A stretch of DNA of 64,000 nucleotides, from assembly GCA_028285105.1 (NCBI GenBank), contig JANQQE010000021.1:1-64000 (forward strand), written 5' to 3'. Numbering within the stretch: position 1 is the stretch's first letter; every line of letters begins with the position of its first letter. Below, in pieces: positions 62,071-64,000 of the stretch. The DNA comes from Alphaproteobacteria bacterium (lineage in GTDB: Bacteria > Planctomycetota > Phycisphaerae > UBA1845). A model generated the notes under the pieces. The model saw only the letters and a list, made by a program, of their open reading frames with translations, made no database searches and was not told where the DNA came from. The position numbers and the translations under genes are program-made.

Positions 62071-64000
62071 ATGCTGAACCGGCGAATCATCACGATCTAC
62101 ACCAAGGAGCTTACCGAACTCCTGCGCGATCGCCGCACCCTCATCGCCATGATTGTCGTCCCCATCGCCCTCTACCCGCTGCTCATCATTGGTTCGGTCC
62201 ACCTGCTCAGCATTCAAGACGACGAACGCAAAGCCGAACGCATGACCATCGGTATTCAATACGATCCGCAATATTCCGAAGACAACCAGCCAGCCGTCCG
62301 CTACTTAAGTCGCCAGTTGCAAGCCGCAAAAGAAATCATCCGCGAAAATCGAAACAACGAGTCAGCCGACATCGTCTCCAACGGCCTTGTCAGCATCGAT
62401 CGCATGGATGTGCTCGCCGTCGATGACGTCTCCCACGCCGTAGAAGCCGGTGCCTGCCATGTCGGCGTCTTGTTTGAAATCGACGAAAGCGCCCGACAAC
62501 GCCCGGCACAGCACAATGTCACCATCAAGTACGACAAAGCCGAGCTGCGCAGCGAGTCAGCCGCCGCCCGCCTGCGCGACGTGTTTGACATGCTGTCGCG
62601 GAACCTGACCGAAGAAATCCTCCACCGCGAGCGCCTCCCGCTCTGGATCCTGGACCCGATTCACGTCAGCACGGAAAACGTCGCCACCCCGCAAAAGGTG
62701 GGCGGCATGGTTTTAGGCAGTATCGTTCCGCTAGTACTGGTGCTGATGACCATCACCGGTGCGATCTACCCAGCCATCGACCTGACGGCTGGCGAACGCG
62801 AGCGCGGTACACTCGAAACGTTGATCGTCTGCCCCGTTCCGCCCGTCGAACTCATGACCGGCAAGTACCTCGTTGTGGCAACGGTCGCGATGATGGGTGC
62901 CGCACTCAACCTCATCAGCATGGGCGCGACGCTGCACTTCGGCGGATTCACCGACATGATCGGCGCATCGGGCGACACCGAACTACCGCTCGAAGTCCTT
63001 CCCGTCATCCTCATCGTGCTTGTGCCTTTCGCGATGCTGTTCTCGGCGATCATGGTGGCGGTGTGCAGCTACGCGCGAACGTTTAAGGAAGCGCAGAATT
63101 ACATCATGCCGGTCATCCTCGCAGCATTGATTCCCGGTGGGGTGGCGGCCATGCCCGGAACCGAAATATCCGGCATCAATGCCTACGTCCCGGTCATGAA
63201 CATGGTGCTGCTCGCAAGAGAGATGCTGCTCGGTCACTTCGAGTGGCTGACGATTTTGAAGGTCATGCTATCGACATGCGTTTACGCAGGGTCAGCCGTC
63301 ATGGTCGCGTCGCGCGTGTTCTCGACCGAATCTGCAATCTTCGCCGACTCGGCATCGCTGAAGGCGAGTTTCTCCCGCAAGTTCATGCAATCTGCACGAT
63401 ACCCGACTTCGACGCTCGCCCTCATCACGACGGCGATCCTCTTTCCGGTGTGGATGTTCGTTCAGTTCTCGATCCAACCCGGCAAGGGCGAATCGGCGCT
63501 ACAAACGTTTCAGATGACGGCATGGCTGATGCCGATCGCCCTCGTCGTTATCCCAATCCTGCTGCTCGCGTATTTCAAAGTGCGCATCGGTTCGGCGCTC
63601 GGACTAAACAGCGCAAAGCCACGCTACATCGTCGCAGCAATCCTGATCGGAATTGGCGGATGGATTCCCGCCCACGAGATTTTCGTACTACAACACGCCA
63701 TCAGCCCAATACCCAAAGCCATCCTCGAAAGCAACGACACGCTGATGAACGCATTTAAGAATCAAGGCATATGGCTGCCCTTGCTTCTGATCGCAGTCAT
63801 TCCCGCGATCTGCGAAGAATTGTTTTTTCGGGGGTTCCTACTTGGCGGGCTGCGCAAGACCACCAAGAAATGGCCGGCAATCGTCATCGTCGCCAGCGTC
63901 TTTGCAGTCTTTCACATCATTCTGATCAAGTTCGCCATCACCGCCACCCTTGGCGTCGTCCTCGGATACCTCTGCTGGCAGTCGCGATCGATCATCCCAG
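62071..64000 (+). CDS. NatB-like ABC-2 permease fused to a CPBP protease domain, 3' end missing
   Basis: The frame is open for 643 codons to the window edge. It begins MLNRRIITIYTKELTELLRD with one helix, a large extracytoplasmic domain, then about six helices around VLGSIVPLVLVLMTITGAIY and AGERERGTLETLIVCPV, the latter typical of ABC-2/NatB permeases. From about residue 560 a second membrane module has the CPBP motif PAICEELFFRGFLLGGLR (Glu582, Glu583, Arg587) and FAVFHIILIKF with a conserved His near 614. The fused intramembrane protease may cleave the exported substrate or a partner. A GAGGGA ribosome-binding site precedes the ATG. Confidence 0.9.
   Translation, partial: MLNRRIITIYTKELTELLRDRRTLIAMIVVPIALYPLLIIGSVHLLSIQDDERKAERMTIGIQYDPQYSEDNQPAVRYLSRQLQAAKEIIRENRNNESADIVSNGLVSIDRMDVLAVDDVSHAVEAGACHVGVLFEIDESARQRPAQHNVTIKYDKAELRSESAAARLRDVFDMLSRNLTEEILHRERLPLWILDPIHVSTENVATPQKVGGMVLGSIVPLVLVLMTITGAIYPAIDLTAGERERGTLETLIVCPVPPVELMTGKYLVVATVAMMGAALNLISMGATLHFGGFTDMIGASGDTELPLEVLPVILIVLVPFAMLFSAIMVAVCSYARTFKEAQNYIMPVILAALIPGGVAAMPGTEISGINAYVPVMNMVLLAREMLLGHFEWLTILKVMLSTCVYAGSAVMVASRVFSTESAIFADSASLKASFSRKFMQSARYPTSTLALITTAILFPVWMFVQFSIQPGKGESALQTFQMTAWLMPIALVVIPILLLAYFKVRIGSALGLNSAKPRYIVAAILIGIGGWIPAHEIFVLQHAISPIPKAILESNDTLMNAFKNQGIWLPLLLIAVIPAICEELFFRGFLLGGLRKTTKKWPAIVIVASVFAVFHIILIKFAITATLGVVLGYLCWQSRSIIP

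Overview
The window reads as chromosomal DNA from a Planctomycetota bacterium, perhaps a Phycisphaerae-like lineage. This is an inference from gene families: a TPR protein carrying two RNA-polymerase-alpha-C-terminal-like domains, an EpsI-type exosortase-associated protein, a dockerin-terminated secreted protein, several membrane glycosyltransferases fused to TPR repeats, sulfatase-like lipoproteins, a DUF255 thioredoxin-like protein and an ABC permease fused to a CPBP protease domain. Base composition is moderately GC-rich, and GTG and TTG starts are common. No rRNA, CRISPR array or complete insertion sequence is visible; there is one tRNA (Lys, anticodon CTT).

Layout. 1-9.5 kb is cell-surface and polysaccharide biology: a TPR protein and EpsI-like protein, a NeuD/PglD-type acyltransferase, a CxxCxxCC protein, a GT-C/TPR membrane protein and an SGNH/MBOAT O-acetylation pair. 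9.5-17.5 kb holds the tRNA, a metzincin-like lipoprotein, a beta-propeller/dockerin protein, a small monooxygenase-fold protein, an amidohydrolase and a CPBP protease, separated by unusually long structured spacers. 17.5-21.7 kb has an endonuclease III-like glycosylase and the divergent ssnA/ygfK pair, where the YgfK-like protein lacks the usual central flavin domain. 21.9-25.6 kb looks accessory: DUF3800, a small membrane protein, a COG2401-type ATPase-acetyltransferase fusion and a self-cleaving phage-type repressor with a probable leaderless, autoregulated promoter.

25.7-41 kb carries a GT-C/TPR protein, polA, cheV, a SpoIID-like lipoprotein, the alpha-CTD/TPR protein, and a compact operon of short peptide, PqqD-like, HprK-like and nucleotidyltransferase genes that resembles an uncharacterised peptide-modification (RiPP-like) system. 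A 26-residue hydrophobic ORF, an STAS protein, a secreted protein, a DUF255 protein and an ACT-domain protein follow. 41.4-55 kb has a Gly/Asp-rich surface protein ending in a Cys-containing sorting-like tail, an MFS/spermidine-synthase-like protein, two sulfatase-like lipoproteins without the formylglycine motif, an arylsulfotransferase-like lipoprotein and three GT-C enzymes. 55-64 kb returns to housekeeping and signalling: a SpoIIE phosphatase with a degenerate receiver, DUF192, gatB, a membrane protein, fumC and a NatA/NatB-like ABC system whose permease runs off the window.

Working together: the surface genes (glycosyltransferases, acetylation pair, sulfatase-like and sulfotransferase-like lipoproteins, EpsI, CPBP protease, C-terminal sorting tail) suggest heavy investment in building and anchoring a modified cell envelope. 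SpoIIE, STAS and CheV point to stress and motility signalling. The most promising undescribed candidate is the peptide/PqqD/HprK/nucleotidyltransferase operon at 34.1-36.7 kb.
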